64,000 nt of DNA from Megamerina dolium (GCA_963854835.1 OY978526.1:90904140-90968139), one strand, 5' to 3'; shown: positions 36,387 to 49,705, counted from the first letter of the stretch. Made by a program: numbers and translations. Notes: generated by a model not told the origin, from the letters alone.

Positions 36387-36687
36387 TTAGAGTGGTTCTT
36401 AGAACATGTATTTTTTTTTTTTTGTTCTATAATGGGTGAAAGAATTACTACCAAAAATTTTATGCAAAAGATTTTTCTGACTAAACAAATTTTAATTTTT
36501 AATTCCATAATTACGTTTGTGGCTGTACACGACTGTAAGTAATGTCTGCAAACTCGGCTAGGTTTTTTTTCTATCTTCGTATGTAATATATTTATTTACA
36601 TATACAATATATTTTTATTTATTACTTCTAACATTATTCACATCACATAAGTAACTTCTTTGGCCGTTTCGGTTAGAGCCACTCTAA
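36387..36687. mobile_element. Short MITE-like element with TTAGAGTGG ends
   Basis: TTAGAGTGGTTCT at 36387-36399 is repeated in inverse at 36675-36687 with one mismatch, 301 bp apart. The interior is AT-rich and non-coding. A flanking TA-type duplication is possible. Confidence 0.5.
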
Positions 36688-37704
36688 TGTAAATATGAAT
36701 ATACATAAACCATAAAAGAAGAATGCTTCTTTTAGGCTATGTAGCTGCATCTGTGCTTAGATGTAATCGATTGATTGGTATCCAAAAGTAACATACGGTT
36801 AGAAAATAAAGAAATAAAATTGGAAAAGTGCAAAACAGATTGGCAACGTTAATAATAAATTACGCAAAAAGGTATGAGATGTTTTAAAATTTTTTATTGG
36901 ATTATTGATAAGCGAGAAGGAACAAAAATAAATACATAGGTACATATAATGCATTAAAATGTTCATAGAAAATTAAAATGTTGCCAATCCATTGCCGTTG
37001 GTTCTTCAGTAAGAAGAGGGATAATTCTTAAATGATACTTGGAGTTAATTAAAGAGTAAAATTATAAGCAACCAATTTTTTTTTTCAATGCTGCTAGGAC
37101 CAAAACAATTGCTCTACCCTAGCACTTCAAAGTTTTACATTATAATAATCAACATTTTTCAAAATTCAGCTTAACTAATATCTAATCTAATAATCTAATC
37201 ATGAAAATGATTTAATGTGTCAAACTTTCATTAACGTAGACATATTTATTTCCGTTGTTTTTCAATTAACAAACAAATTTTACTTGCCACTACAATGTTT
37301 GATTTGACAAAACATTAACATAAAACCAATACAGCTATACGGTATCTATCTAAATATACTATACTATAGAACAATACACTAAGATTAACTTAATTTCTAA
37401 TATTGCGATGCTTTTTAAATTTTATTAACGCTATATGGGATTACTATGGGATTGCTAAACTTTATTTATTAATTTTGTGTAATCTTCGGGACATTTCCAA
37501 ATTTAAATTTTAAGAAAAGCTAAATGTCAACATTTAATATGTATGAACAAATGCATTATTTTTGCATCCACACCTTCCGAATGCAAACTTCTTAAATTCA
37601 AAATTCATATAATAATAATTTACGTAAAAAATTTTAACTATTTCTTATGAATTGTTTGAATGAATATTATAGTAATTCAAATATATGTAATCTAATGAAA
37701 TACA
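36688..37704. other. Gene-free stretch
   Basis: AT-rich, no recognised element or exon. Confidence 0.4.
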
Positions 37705-38417
37705 CGAGGGCGGTCCCAGAACTACCCGACCTAATAAAGAAAACAACAATTTTGGGAAAAATTTTTTTTATTTCTCAACATAATCTCATTTTAGCTCTAT
37801 ACACTTTTCCCAGCGATATTCTATAGCTTCGATACCCTGTTTATAGTATGAACTGTCTAGCTCATTAATATAGCCATCGGCCGCAGACTCCACCTCTTCA
37901 TTGTTTGCAAATCTTCTACCATCAAGCCGTTTTTCAAATTTGGGCAATACAAAATAATCCGAAGGAATTAAATCTGGCGAATAAGGTGCGTGCTGAAGCA
38001 ATTCGAGCTCAAACTCATTGATTTTGGCCATCGCGATAGCATATGTGTGAACTGGTGCATTGCCTTGATGAAACAATTCTTTCTTTTTCGCCAAATGCGG
38101 CCTTTTTTCTGTAATTTCATCACTTAAACGCTGCAAGAAATTAGAATCTACTTCGCCTTTAATATTCGTTGGACTGAGACCTTTCAAATGAAAGAATTGA
38201 ATTACATAACGGTGACCAATTTTTTCCATGTTTACAAATTCACTGAGGACGTTAACTTTCGATGGCTCAAAAAAAAAAAAAATATTAAACAACGTGGCGC
38301 CTTGAAACTTAAAACACATGTTTTATAGGGTTGCCACTTTTCACCAAAGTAATTTTTTTTTTTCAAACTACTGCCGCCATCTAAATGTCAGGTCGGGTAG
38401 TTCTGGGACCGCTTTCG
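37705..38417 (-). mobile_element. Mariner family A copy 5, internally deleted
   Basis: Both inverted ends are present. On the minus strand the N-terminus (ATG 38230, MEKIGHRYVIQFF) runs to about residue 30, then joins near 38145 to the C-terminal third (SDEITEKRPHLAKKK...). The surviving catalytic motif reads HQGNAPVHT, so the second Asp is Gly; PSDYF keeps the third. At 713 bp the first Asp is lost with the deletion. Confidence 0.92.
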
Positions 38418-41305
38418 TATATATAAAAAAAAGAATTATTTATATAAAACAAAAATAACAACAAACTCACCCTCTTGAATTTTTATACATTTAAGTACGA
38501 GCATGCTCCTATATATAGATGAAATATATACATGCTATACGGAAATGCGCCAATTTTCAAAACCTTAAATTGCATTAGATATCCACACGCTTACACACAC
38601 ACACACACACACACGTTCACACATACAAATAAACAGTATTATAAAAGCACTCATAGATTTAGGCATGCATTTCGCTACCCTTCAAAGTCAACAATTCAAC
38701 AACCCACCTACCCATTACACAAATACATATACATTTGTACAGTCAAAAAACAACAACAACAACAAATAAACGAATCAACCAACAAAATCCGAAATGGGTA
38801 TGTGTTTATGCTTACACAAAAACCTATACACATACATATAATCGTAACGCTTGCATAAGTGTAAGCTTATGTGAATATGCCATGCGACTATTTTGCTGCT
38901 TTACTGCATTCCAACATTCAATAAGAGCAACGGGCGGCAAACACTATATGTATGTAGATATAGATATAGAAAGAGAAAATGCCGGAATTTATTACTTTTA
39001 AAATACGATTTTAGTCAATTCGACGTTGAGTACTTCGTTTCATTTCCTCCCCTTTGGATGTTTGTCGTCATTGTTGTCGTACTCCTGTACTCCTTTCACT
39101 TTGCAATTTATTGCAGGGTTGTTGGTATATCAGTATTGTACGTTATGTTACCGATATAAATCTGTAATACACTCATAGACATACACACATATACACAAGT
39201 ACAAAATCTGTCGGATTTTCCATTTACTCTCACCGGCCGATACACTACCATGGCTGGCTTGATGTATATTTCAATCAAAGTTACAATACACCGCATGCAA
39301 CTCATTTTTTTTTTTTTTTTATTTCACTCCCGTTTAATTTCATTTTCTTCGAAAAATCGATATTTACCATTTGCGTACTTTTAATAGTATAGCCTAGACT
39401 AAAGTGCTTACTTTTATTTAATTCTATGAAAGGGTTTTTGCTTGTTTGTGTTTATTTTTTTCGGGGGTCTTTCAATAGAACGATTTTAGATTATTTTCAT
39501 TCATTTCATTTCATTTTCACATTAAATTTCAAATAAAAAAGTCACACTAGATAAAATTCTAAATACTAGCGACTAGATCATTTTGAGCTCATTTCGAGCT
39601 CATTTGAGGTCAATCAATCATCAATCTCGCGTGCGCTGTACCATGTAAATTTATTATTTTTCTCTCTCCGTTTGTTATTTTAATTATCTCAATTTACACA
39701 CTCATTTCTACTCTATTTACAGGGGGACAAACATGAAACTCTACGAAGTCAACGATTACTCAGAGCTCACTCAGAGTTAACTCATCGTTAGAACAGCTCA
39801 TATGTTTTCATCTTTTTTGAAAAACTCAAAAAGGGTATGATTCTGTATACAGAGCTTGGGTTCGACTGCTAAGATATTATACACTCCTACAATCGTGATT
39901 CACGCAACTATAATTTTTGTTTTGATAAATTCAAATCAAGAATCAAACCATTCAGTTCACTTTGCAAAATTAAATTTTTTTTCTCCCATATTCTGTGGTA
40001 GTTTTTTTTTTAGTTCCCTCGAGAGTAGCTTAGATTTAAACAGTTTTATATGGGCGAAGTATGTTTTGTTTGCAGCCACAATTCTTTCTAGTATTGTATC
40101 ATAGCAGCTGTTATAATTATTAGATTAGGAAGCCCAGGAATTTAAAATAGTATACTCCTACAAACAGGTACGGGCCGACTGCAAAAGTTCGTTCAGGTGG
40201 CCTTCTCTCTTCGCTGTGCGAGATTTTTACTTTCGTCCAAGTAAAATGTTTATAATTTTGGATAAAAATTACTAAAATGCCTAAAATACAAATGTTAAAT
40301 GTACTGATAATATAGTAAAACAAACTAAATATATAAGTTCTTTCATAGGAGTTTGTACATACGTTGATAAAGTAAAGCATTTGTATACCTTTTTGTCATT
40401 TGTATACCTTTTTTTTTGTCATGGATACTAAGTATTTTGGTATTGTATTTTTTTCTTTTCATCAAACTAAGTAGTAATGTAATTTACAAAATATAATACC
40501 TATTATATTGCATTACCCATACTTAATACCATTAAAAAGTTCTTAAGTAGACTTGACCAATTTACGAAATATTACCCACAATAAATTATATCAACGCTTT
40601 TAGAAATTGATCACGCACACTGAAGGACCCTATTTACATATTTTGAGTAAGAGTTTTTGTGCGTACTTATATTATACATTTATGTACGCATTAATTCTCA
40701 GGTATAACCACAGTTTAATCAAATGCAATAACGTAACATCGATGTATATACATATGTGTGTACATTAGGGTGCGTCATGGCCCCCATTTTCCATTAGGTT
40801 CACTCCTTAAGTTTTAGAAAAATCAAAAATTGTTTACAGATTGGGCAGAGCTGTTCAATTAATGCAATAGTCTTAAAAATTTATAAATTTTTAATCTATT
40901 TTCAAACTGTCATTTTTAAGTCTACTTACTCTGAAAAAGTAGTATCGATCTCGTAAAAAATTATATGATTTAAACATAAAGGAAAGGAAAACTTGCCTTC
41001 ATTTATATCTTCAAAAAAAGTGATTTACAGATATTCGCGAGAAATATGTTTTTTTTTTTGTACTCTTTTCAGTTACTGGCAAAAAGCTCGATAACGATTT
41101 ATCCATATAATATATGATTTGCACATGATTCGAAAGGTGTGGTCTTCTTCTTTCCATCGGATTGTGTCCATCGGATTATATTTGGAATTTTTGTCAAAGA
41201 TAATAATTTATGGCGATAATTTTAAATAAATTTTAAATCAGATGAGCAATATCCGTGATAGGAATCATTAAGTGAAGTTAGGCAAATTAGATTTTAGATT
41301 ATATT
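38418..41305. other. Gene-free stretch
   Basis: CA run near 38593-38614, CAA triplets near 38750, T tract near 39306-39321. A TTAGGGTGCGTCATGG-like motif near 40767 may be the edge of an unknown repeat. No exon found. Confidence 0.35.
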
Positions 41306-41313
41306 AGTGCATA

Positions 41314-42168
41314 ACCCCTGATCGGCCCTGAACCCTTATGTGGTTTCGCAAAATGCCACGCCAAGAAGGAAATGGAAGGAAAAGAAATTTGCAAAACACT
41401 GGCTCAATAGTAGAGGACAGCGTCAAGCAAAACAGTTCTTAATCCCAAATAAAATAAATAAATATGTGGCACTTAAAGCCCCGAAGGTCTTATTGGCCGA
41501 GCTTCACTTTCATTACTGTTGTGCGTGTTAAATTTTGGACAGTATTAAAAGGGACCTACTTATTTTGGCTGGTTTCGAACGGCAGAAGTCTTGCGACATC
41601 ACTTTTTTTGAGCTTTGTCACAAAGTTCTTTTAAAAGCTTTTTCATGGCAAGTTGTTACTGTCGGAAAAATTGCCAATTGCTTGCTGACATCTTTTCGAT
41701 ATTAAATTTGTCATGTATCAGCCGGTGATTGAACCACGATCTACAGATCAGAAGGCCAGCACACTAACCACTGAGCTACGGCACCCAGCACCAAATAAAG
41801 GGATATCTAAAAAGATACTCACGTTTCGTAGAGCTGACCTACGTATTCTTTGTGGTTATTTTATAGGCCACTGTAATCTCAGATACCACTTAAGGAAGTT
41901 AGATTATCAGTTAGACACTGATATCTGCAGATTCTGCAACTTAGATGTCGAAAGCTCGGAGCACATTCTCTGTAAATGTCAAGCTCTTAGCAGACAAAGA
42001 CTAAACCTCTTTGGTGATAGTACAGTGCCTCCATATAAATTGTGAATAAATAAACCCAGCAAAGTGCTGAAATTTATTAAAAGCCTAAAAATTTAGGGTT
42101 ACCCAAAGACTGCACAATAGATCAAGTCTGGTCGCAGTGCATAAGGGTCTGTTAATAATAATAATATC
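41314..42168 (+). mobile_element. I-like LINE 3' end with (TAA)n tail, split by a SINE
   Basis: Plus-strand coding remnant of an ORF2 C-terminus. GPEPLCG opens it, and RGQRQAKQFLIPNK lies just before the SINE. The frame resumes after the SINE as GISKKILTFRRADLRIL. A CRFC ... HILCKC zinc-knuckle-like motif follows, then KFIKSLKI and a 3' UTR with GGTCGCAGTGC ending in TAATAATAATAAT. An 8-bp AGTGCATA flanks it (41306-41313 and 42169-42176). It is related to the LINE at 51599-52616, which has the same GPEPFCG motif and 3' end. Confidence 0.82.
41454..41790 (-). mobile_element. Full-length tRNA-derived SINE copy 3, inside the LINE
   Basis: Flanked by CCAAATAAA at 41445-41453 and 41791-41799. On the minus strand the tRNA-like head comes first (A-box-like TAGCTCAGTGGTTAG, B-box-like GGTTCAATCACC), then the shared body, then the ATTTATTTATTT tail. 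Removing the SINE and one duplication restores the LINE reading frame (IPNK joined to GISKK). Confidence 0.88.
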
Positions 42169-42176
42169 AGTGCATA

Positions 42177-44365
42177 TAAATATAGAGTTATCGTACTAAA
42201 ACTTAGTATATAATCGTTTATCTTAAATCTTTTATACCAATGAAAAAATTGGCACCGGATCGATATGATTCATAGCTTCTCAAATAAAAGGAACAAGCCT
42301 AATGAACGTATGTATATGTGTCGCAAGTATATATGGAGATCTGTATGTTCATGATTACCTAAGTCAAGCCCAATGGTAATATAATCATTGTCATCATCAT
42401 TATCATCATAATCATCATCATCATCATCAGCAGCAGCAGCAGTAGTAGCAGAAGTTTTGTTATCGTTATCACAATCGCAATTCATCAATATTATATCATT
42501 AACATGAAATATACACCTCACAGTTCGAGCGCCATCAACATCTACATATATATGTATATAAGCATTCAACGGCGGTACATACCGGTACTGGCATTTTTTT
42601 TTTTTTTTTTTGCGTACGCATATTCGAGATATTTGTGCAAATATTAACCGACAATTCGTGCGTGTGCCTATGTGCACGACTTACCTTTGCGTGATTGCTT
42701 GTAAACTAATATATACAAAAAAAAATAAGCACAAAAGTGAATGAAAAGCAACAAAAAAAAACTTTATATTATATTAACTTCATTTTCGCTTTTTCAGTTT
42801 TTCATTATATATCCAACTCACGTTCGTTTCTCCCTTTTTCCTGTATGCGGTACTATTGCACTACGTCGAAGTGTACGTGTATAGTGTTGCCATATAGATT
42901 TAAATTTTTTTTTTTTTTTTTTGTTAGCAAAAATACATTTTTAATCAAATTGAGAGGGTTTTTTGCCTTCTCTTCTTGTCCATCTTTATTTTATTTTATA
43001 TTTTTTTCTACTGCTGCTGCGTGATTGCATTAAGAATTTAAAAGACTTGCCAAGAATACAGAAAAAAAAATATGTGAAAATAATAGTAACAAATACAATA
43101 GTTGGTAAACGATGTAAAACAAAAATAATTGAAAGTTTGTTTTTTTCTCTCTCTCTATTCTTTGTTGCTTTCATTCATTTTATTCCATATATTTTGGTTT
43201 ACATCGTTTAGCAACTCTAACCATTGGCAAATTGGTATTTTAATTAAAAAATAATGGGAACATACACACAGAGGAGCATACAAAACAAAAAAAATGCACC
43301 GAAGAAATTGGAAAAAAATATTGTCGTTTTTTTATTTGCATCATTCTTTTCTCTATCTCACTAACAGCACCAATTGCCACATACACAAGTCTCACCAAGC
43401 GGAAGATGGGTGCAGAAAATACACAATGGCACAACTATTCATACATGACAGTGTTGTTGTAAGGATTGAAAAAAACTAACATACTCATACAAAATGGGGG
43501 AAAAGTAAAACTCATAGTATGATGATTATAATGGCATTCATTGAATTGTTAATAATTGTTACAATTGCAATTGGTTTGTTTGTTTTTTTTTTTTTTTTGT
43601 TTCGATGTTCATTTATGTAAGTCAAAAATGGGTCGATTGTCGATTGGAGGAAATAAATAAAAAACAGAAAAGAACCCAGAAAAAATTGCAAAATTACTAA
43701 TTGTCCACAGCAGTGGGAGTGAAATTTAGAACAGTATGTTTTCAGGTAAATGAAGAATGGCATTCACTTCTGTTTAGTAATTTTCAACGTCGTCATCATT
43801 ATGTATTATGTTTGTTTTTATACTTGATTCCTACTTGTTATTGTTTATACACAAAAAAATGTTTTTAGATCAATCTTGTTTTTAAAAATTTTATGTTTTT
43901 AATTTTCTGAAAATTTTATATCAATCTAAAAATATACTACAACTAGGAAACTACAACAATTCGGTTTAAATCAATATATATATATGATAATAGGTGCTGT
44001 ACCAATTTTTCTTAAAGATTGATTGAGACCCTCTTTTTCTTTTTCTTCCTATTTTCAATACGAAACAACTGCTAAACCTTTTATGTCTTATTGTAATAAT
44101 ATTTTTATCCTTATTCGAGATTCTTTTAAGGCCCAAAAATTGCACACTGTTATGGCACTAAGCTGAGTCTTAATAAAAATTTAATGTCATTATGACTCTT
44201 TTAGTTTTAAACTTAGCTTCACACTTCAAAACGAAAAATTTTATAGCACATTTTCATTTTTAATACTTCATCGATTGCTTGTTTTCATCATCGAGCTTCA
44301 TATACATAGCTCGATATGTAGTAGGCGATGAAAGTTAGAGACCACAAAATTGAAAAAATCGTCCT
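42177..44365. other. Gene-free stretch
   Basis: Holds ATC/CAT and CAG triplet runs at 42391-42442 and several long T tracts (42594-42611, 42907-42922, 43577-43596). No exon found. Confidence 0.4.
42391..42442. repeat. (CAT)n then (CAG)n compound microsatellite
   Basis: Interrupted CAT/ATC triplets followed by about five CAG triplets. Confidence 0.85.
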
Positions 44366-44377
44366 CTAAACTGGTGG

Positions 44378-44619
44378 CTTCGGCAGTAACAATTTGCCAA
44401 AAATGCTTCTTAAAACAGCTCTGTGACAAAACTAAGTTAACGTGATGTCAAAAGGGTTCTGCCATTTGGATCCGGCTAATATAAGTAGGTCCCTTCTAAT
44501 GCTGTCAAAATTTATTACGCGCAACAGTATTGGAAGAGAAGCTCGGTGGTATCACAATGGGCCTTTTTGGCATAAGTGTGTCCTCTCAGAGAGAGGGCAG
44601 TCACATAACCTAACCTAAC
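44378..44619 (+). mobile_element. tRNA-derived SINE copy 4 with a different, LINE-shared 3' tail
   Basis: Flanked by a perfect 12-bp duplication CTAAACTGGTGG (44366-44377 and 44620-44631). The first 150 bases match the SINE body (TAAGTAGGTCCCTTCTAAT, AACAGTATTGGAAGAGAAGC). After GAAGCTCGG, where copies 2 and 3 continue into the CCACATATTTATTT end, this copy carries ATCACAATGGGCC...TTGGCATAAGTG... and ends CATAACCTAACCTAACC. That is the 3' UTR and tail of the LINE at 16131-16470. The copy is 5'-truncated and has no tRNA head. Confidence 0.85.
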
Positions 44620-44631
44620 CTAAACTGGTGG

Positions 44632-45229
<598 letters not shown>

Positions 45230-45692
45230 GGGGAGTGCCACCGGGTATGAGATAGTGGATTACTTTCATTATGCAAATATCAATATTACGAGCTGACTTC
45301 ACCAAAAAAAAAATAACAGAAATTGAACAGGCAACGTCGAAGAAGGCAACACCACCAGCCAAACAAAACCGACATTCATCGGACGAAAAATCACGACTTT
45401 GTATTATTCGATTGAAGTTGGTTCTTTCAAATATTCCCACAGCGATTTCAATAGAGTAGACTTTGAATGAAAAAAAAAATTGATAAATAAAAATTGTGGG
45501 ACTTTTTTCATATTAGTCACTTAAAAATAAATATATATAATTACAATATATTTTCACATGGTAACAAAGGGTCCGCTTAAGATGGCTTGCTGATAGAATC
45601 ACTATACTTACTTCGGATAGAAGCAGTTTGGTTAACCCATGAAAATATATGGCTCAAAAATGATACCCATCTCATACCCGGGAACACTCCTC
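45230..45692. mobile_element. MITE-like element with 26-bp inverted ends
   Basis: GGGGAGTGCCACCGGGTATG at left and the inverse of GAGGAGTGTTCCCGGGTATG at right match at 21 of 26 positions, with TA on both outer sides. The interior is 463 bp overall. It holds a 62-codon plus-strand frame (45271-45459) rich in Lys and Thr that resembles no family I know. This is probably a non-autonomous Tc1/mariner/pogo-type element, judged only from the TA duplication. Confidence 0.65.
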
Positions 45693-46447
45693 TACATATG
45701 AAAAAAATCGGTGGTAAGTAATACATATATATTTTTACATATGTGATACAAAATAACTCGGTGAGTGGTTGGGAAGTATAATAACGGTGTGAAAATAACA
45801 TTTGTGCTTTCATCTCAAACAATCACTACTCTACTAAACACCATCATTCGTGAATACATGATGTGCGTAAATACATACTCGTACATATGCAGGTATTTTT
45901 AATATTCTTACAAACAATTTTGTTGCTTCTTAGTACCTACAACCAACTAAATGCATTTACATATATATATATATATATATATTGTAGATTCCAATTGTAC
46001 GTACGTATTTATGCTAATGCATATTCATCGTATTGTGGATAAAGTTTTTATAATGTACGAGCATTATCCATCTATTTGTTGCACCCCACTTGAATCTTTG
46101 CACACAAAAAAAAAAAAAAACTCAAAACTCCTTTTTGCATTTTGATGATGATGACGTCTGCGGCTTAGTTTGCTCATTCAGTTGCAACACCGTTTTATGC
46201 AAATATACTGTGCTACACTCGCATGCATACATAGTATAGTCAAACATATAAGAGTATGAATGTGTTTGTTTAAAGAATAACGCATACAAGTATGCTATAT
46301 GTAAATATATGTTAGTCATTTTTCTTTCTACTTTCGTTTTTTTTTTTTCTTAAATTTTTTTTGTCATATTTGGTGTTGCTGTTGTTAAAATTGCATATGG
46401 AGAAATTTTCCACTACAAAAATATATAGAATATGTACAGGTATAGTA
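45693..46447. other. Gene-free stretch
   Basis: AT-rich, with a short (AT)n at 45960-45981. Nothing else supportable. Confidence 0.4.
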
Positions 46448-47148
46448 CAAGGGCGGTTCCAGAACTACCCGACCTAACAAAAACTAAAACAAATTTGAGA
46501 AAATTTTTCTTTATTTCTCAACATAATCTCGTTCTAGCTCTATACACTTTTCCCAGCGATATTCCATAACTTCGATACCCTGTTTATAGCATGAACTGTA
46601 TAGCTCATTAAAATAGCCATCTACCGCAGACTCCACTTCTTCATTGTTTGCAAATCTTCTACCACCAAGCCATTATACTATGTATAGCACTTTTTCAAAT
46701 GCCTGCACCTTCTGCTGGCGATCACACAATATCATTTTGTGGATTTTCTTAATCGTTTCTGGCGTGGTCATCTCAATTGGTTGACCACTACGGTGTTCGT
46801 CTTGGCAACTCGTACGACCTTGTTTAAACTCTGCCACCCAATATTTTATGGTCGTAAACGAAGGAGCAGACTCCCCACAGAGTAGAATCTAATTCGGCTT
46901 TAATATTCGTTGGACTGAGACCTTTCAAATGAAAGTATTGAATTACATAACGGTGACCAATTTTTTTTCCATGTTTACAAATTCACTGAGGTCGTTAACT
47001 TTCGATAGCTCCAAAAAAATACTAAACAACGTGGCGCCTTGAAACTTAAAACATATATTTTATAAGGTTGCCACTTTTCACCAAAGTAATTTTTTTCCAA
47101 CTACTGCCGCCATCTATATGTCAGGTCGGGTAGTTCTGGAACCGCCCT
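46448..47148 (-). mobile_element. Mariner family A copy 6, internally deleted
   Basis: Both inverted ends are recognisable, each with a base change next to the end. On the minus strand the N-terminus reaches the HKMxL region (near 46730), then an aberrant junction at about 46670-46730 leads into the last 40 codons. The catalytic core is lost. 701 bp. Confidence 0.9.
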
Positions 47149-49464
47149 CATGCATGTTCGTTGTAAAGTAACGCTTTAATTACATCCATATAAATTGTGT
47201 ACATTAAAAATTTTCTAATATTCAAAATACTGTTTTTTTTTTCAATTAAATTACATCTATCGTATAGGGTGATTGTCTTTGAATATTTTAATTTTTTTGT
47301 GCATTTTTAGTTAGTGAAATTTGTTCTTGTCGTTTAGAGAAATTTTGCGATATTTTAGGAAAAAACATAGTACAAAAAATTGTCAAAATGTCTAAAACAT
47401 TTCGTCTAAAAATTAAAAGTCATTCAATCATTATCCATAGAAACTTAATCACATTCTCTAGGAAAAACTTTCATTAAAATCTATATTTTTTCAAAACATT
47501 ACGCGTGTCACATTCTGTAAATCCCATACGCTATTTAAACAGGTCTAATGCATGTAGTACATAATCTGTATTGTCACAAAGATGTGATCTGACGATATTG
47601 TCGCTTTTTATGCAGACATATGTACGCGTACATACGAGTATGTACATATTACCTATAGAATTGTGTGTACACATATTTCAGATGTGCTCGTATGTCATAA
47701 TATATTAAAGTACTGCTTCCTTCACCTACGTCTCCTCTATCTATATATATATATATATATATATAGAGAGGAGCAAAAAAATCGCTTTAAGTCAGCTTTG
47801 ACATTTATTGATTCTCTCTGGTGGCATATATTTATTATTATTACTGCATGTACATAAATAATAAATACAGGGCGGGCTGTTTGACAAATCCGTGGAGATA
47901 TGAAAAATGGCTTTATCCTTAAATACATTTATATAGTACAGTATTCTCCTTTGAGTTCACTATATTTTCGCAGATGATTTTCCAATGCGTTCATCTATAA
48001 CTAATCTCTAGTGTTTTTGCGGATTATTTTTTTATGGTAAAGGCTACTGATGTAGAAACTGTAGAAAGGTAACCAGTAAAACTACTTCAATTTGGCTAAC
48101 GTAGAACTATTTTTTGTGTAAGCCGGTACATCGCTTTGATGATGATTTGTTCTTCAAACCCGATCTGTTCTCAAAGATTTTCTCATCAAGTTGGATTGTC
48201 ATTATTACTATTACTAGTTTAAAAGGAAGCGCAATAATCTATGCATTTATTACAAAATATATTTATGACACTCTAGGAACTTTTCAATCACCATGATATG
48301 TTGCTGATATGCATCAGTGTGATATTTGTATATGAGTATTATCACATGTGCGCGTATATATATATATTCGTAGTTTTAAATAGTTTCGTATGCGTAGCAT
48401 GAAATAAAAATTGAAATATATTTTGTCACATAAAAAAGTATACAATATTTTTTAAATTTAATACACATGACAAGATGTTATCAAATAATTACTATTTACA
48501 TGTTGGCTTGCGTTTTAATACACGAGTGAGTGAATATATCCAACAAACACTGGAAAAAATTCATAAACGTTTGAGAAAATATTCTTTGTCAATTTGATTT
48601 TCAACATTTGAAATTAAACATTTTCTCAAACATTGATTTTCAACTTGAGAACGGGTCGAGGAACACTTGAGACAAAATTTTAACATTTCTTTCCGTTCCA
48701 AAAATTGAAATATTGTGATATTTTACTATAGCATAGAAAACTTGAAATTTTGTCTTCTGAAAAATGTTTTATTTGTCATCGAAAATTTGTCACAATGTTA
48801 TAAACAAGAATCATATTTAAGAATTGAAAAAAGGTGATATTATTAATTTTTAGTGATATTGAATGATATAATACTCATAAATTATGCATTTGAAAACTAA
48901 CGTTTCTCAAATGCATCTCAAATTATGATTATATATGGTATTAAAAATGTTTAAAAATGTTTATGGGGTAAATTCAATATTTCATACAATGCTTAGATAC
49001 GTATTGTATATTACTCATACGTACCGGTGAGCCTGAAGAGAATGAGAACTGAGTATAAGAAAATATATATAACATATAGTTAAAGAAACTATTACATAGC
49101 ATTTAGTCAAACTTGGTCGCACACAACAAAACTAAAAACCAAGATTGGCCATAGTTTTTCGGAACTGGTAAAGTCAAATTTGTATATGCATATATATACC
49201 CAGTAGAAAATAGAAGAAGTAAAAAGCGATTACAGAATCCCTTTTTTGGCATTAAGAAGATCTTATCATCTGGATTCTATCTCTAATTCTTTTTTATATG
49301 AAACGGACCACATTTGAATGCATTCCATAGAAGAGCTTTCAGAAGGAGTTTTTTTTTCAAGCACTCCAGTAATGCCAAAATTTTTTCATTCAATGCAAAA
49401 TGTGATTTCCATATAAGAATTACAACATATGTCTAAAACCAAAAAATAAAAAAAAATTCTCATG
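47149..49464. other. Gene-free stretch
   Basis: AT-rich. Short (AT)n near 47740-47764. A CTCAAAC/GTTTGAG inverted motif pair near 48571-48635 is too imperfect to call an element. Confidence 0.35.
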
Positions 49465-49705
49465 ATTCGTTCATGGGTTCGAACTTCCTCAATCGCAAAG
49501 CTAGCACTTTACCGTTGCATCGCATATCACACTACAGTATTTTTGACTAAAAATGATTTTCTCGAAAATATTGTTAACGATTTTTTGAAATTTTTGTCAG
49601 ATATATTATATAAAAAATAAATAAAGAAGATACCCCCGACTGGATTTGAACTCACGATCTTGTCTATTCCAAAGCCAACAGTTGCACCATCGCTCTAATA
49701 ATTAA
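49465..49705 (-). mobile_element. Possible second tRNA-derived SINE with two tRNA-like heads
   Basis: On the minus strand, 49700-49635 reads GATGGTGCAACTGTTGGCTT ... GAGTTCAAATCC, and 49530-49470 reads GATGCAACGGTAAAGTGC ... AAGTTCGAACCC. Each pairs an A-box-like segment with a B-box-like GTTCRAAYCC at roughly tRNA spacing. They are separated by an AT-rich linker of about 100 bp. No duplication or second copy is visible in the window, so this is tentative. Confidence 0.35.

Noticed and set aside
48550..48890. Possible MITE with GTTTGAGAAAAT/ATTTTCTCAAAC inverted motifs
   Set aside because: The pair is short, close together and embedded in AT-rich sequence with no flanking duplication.
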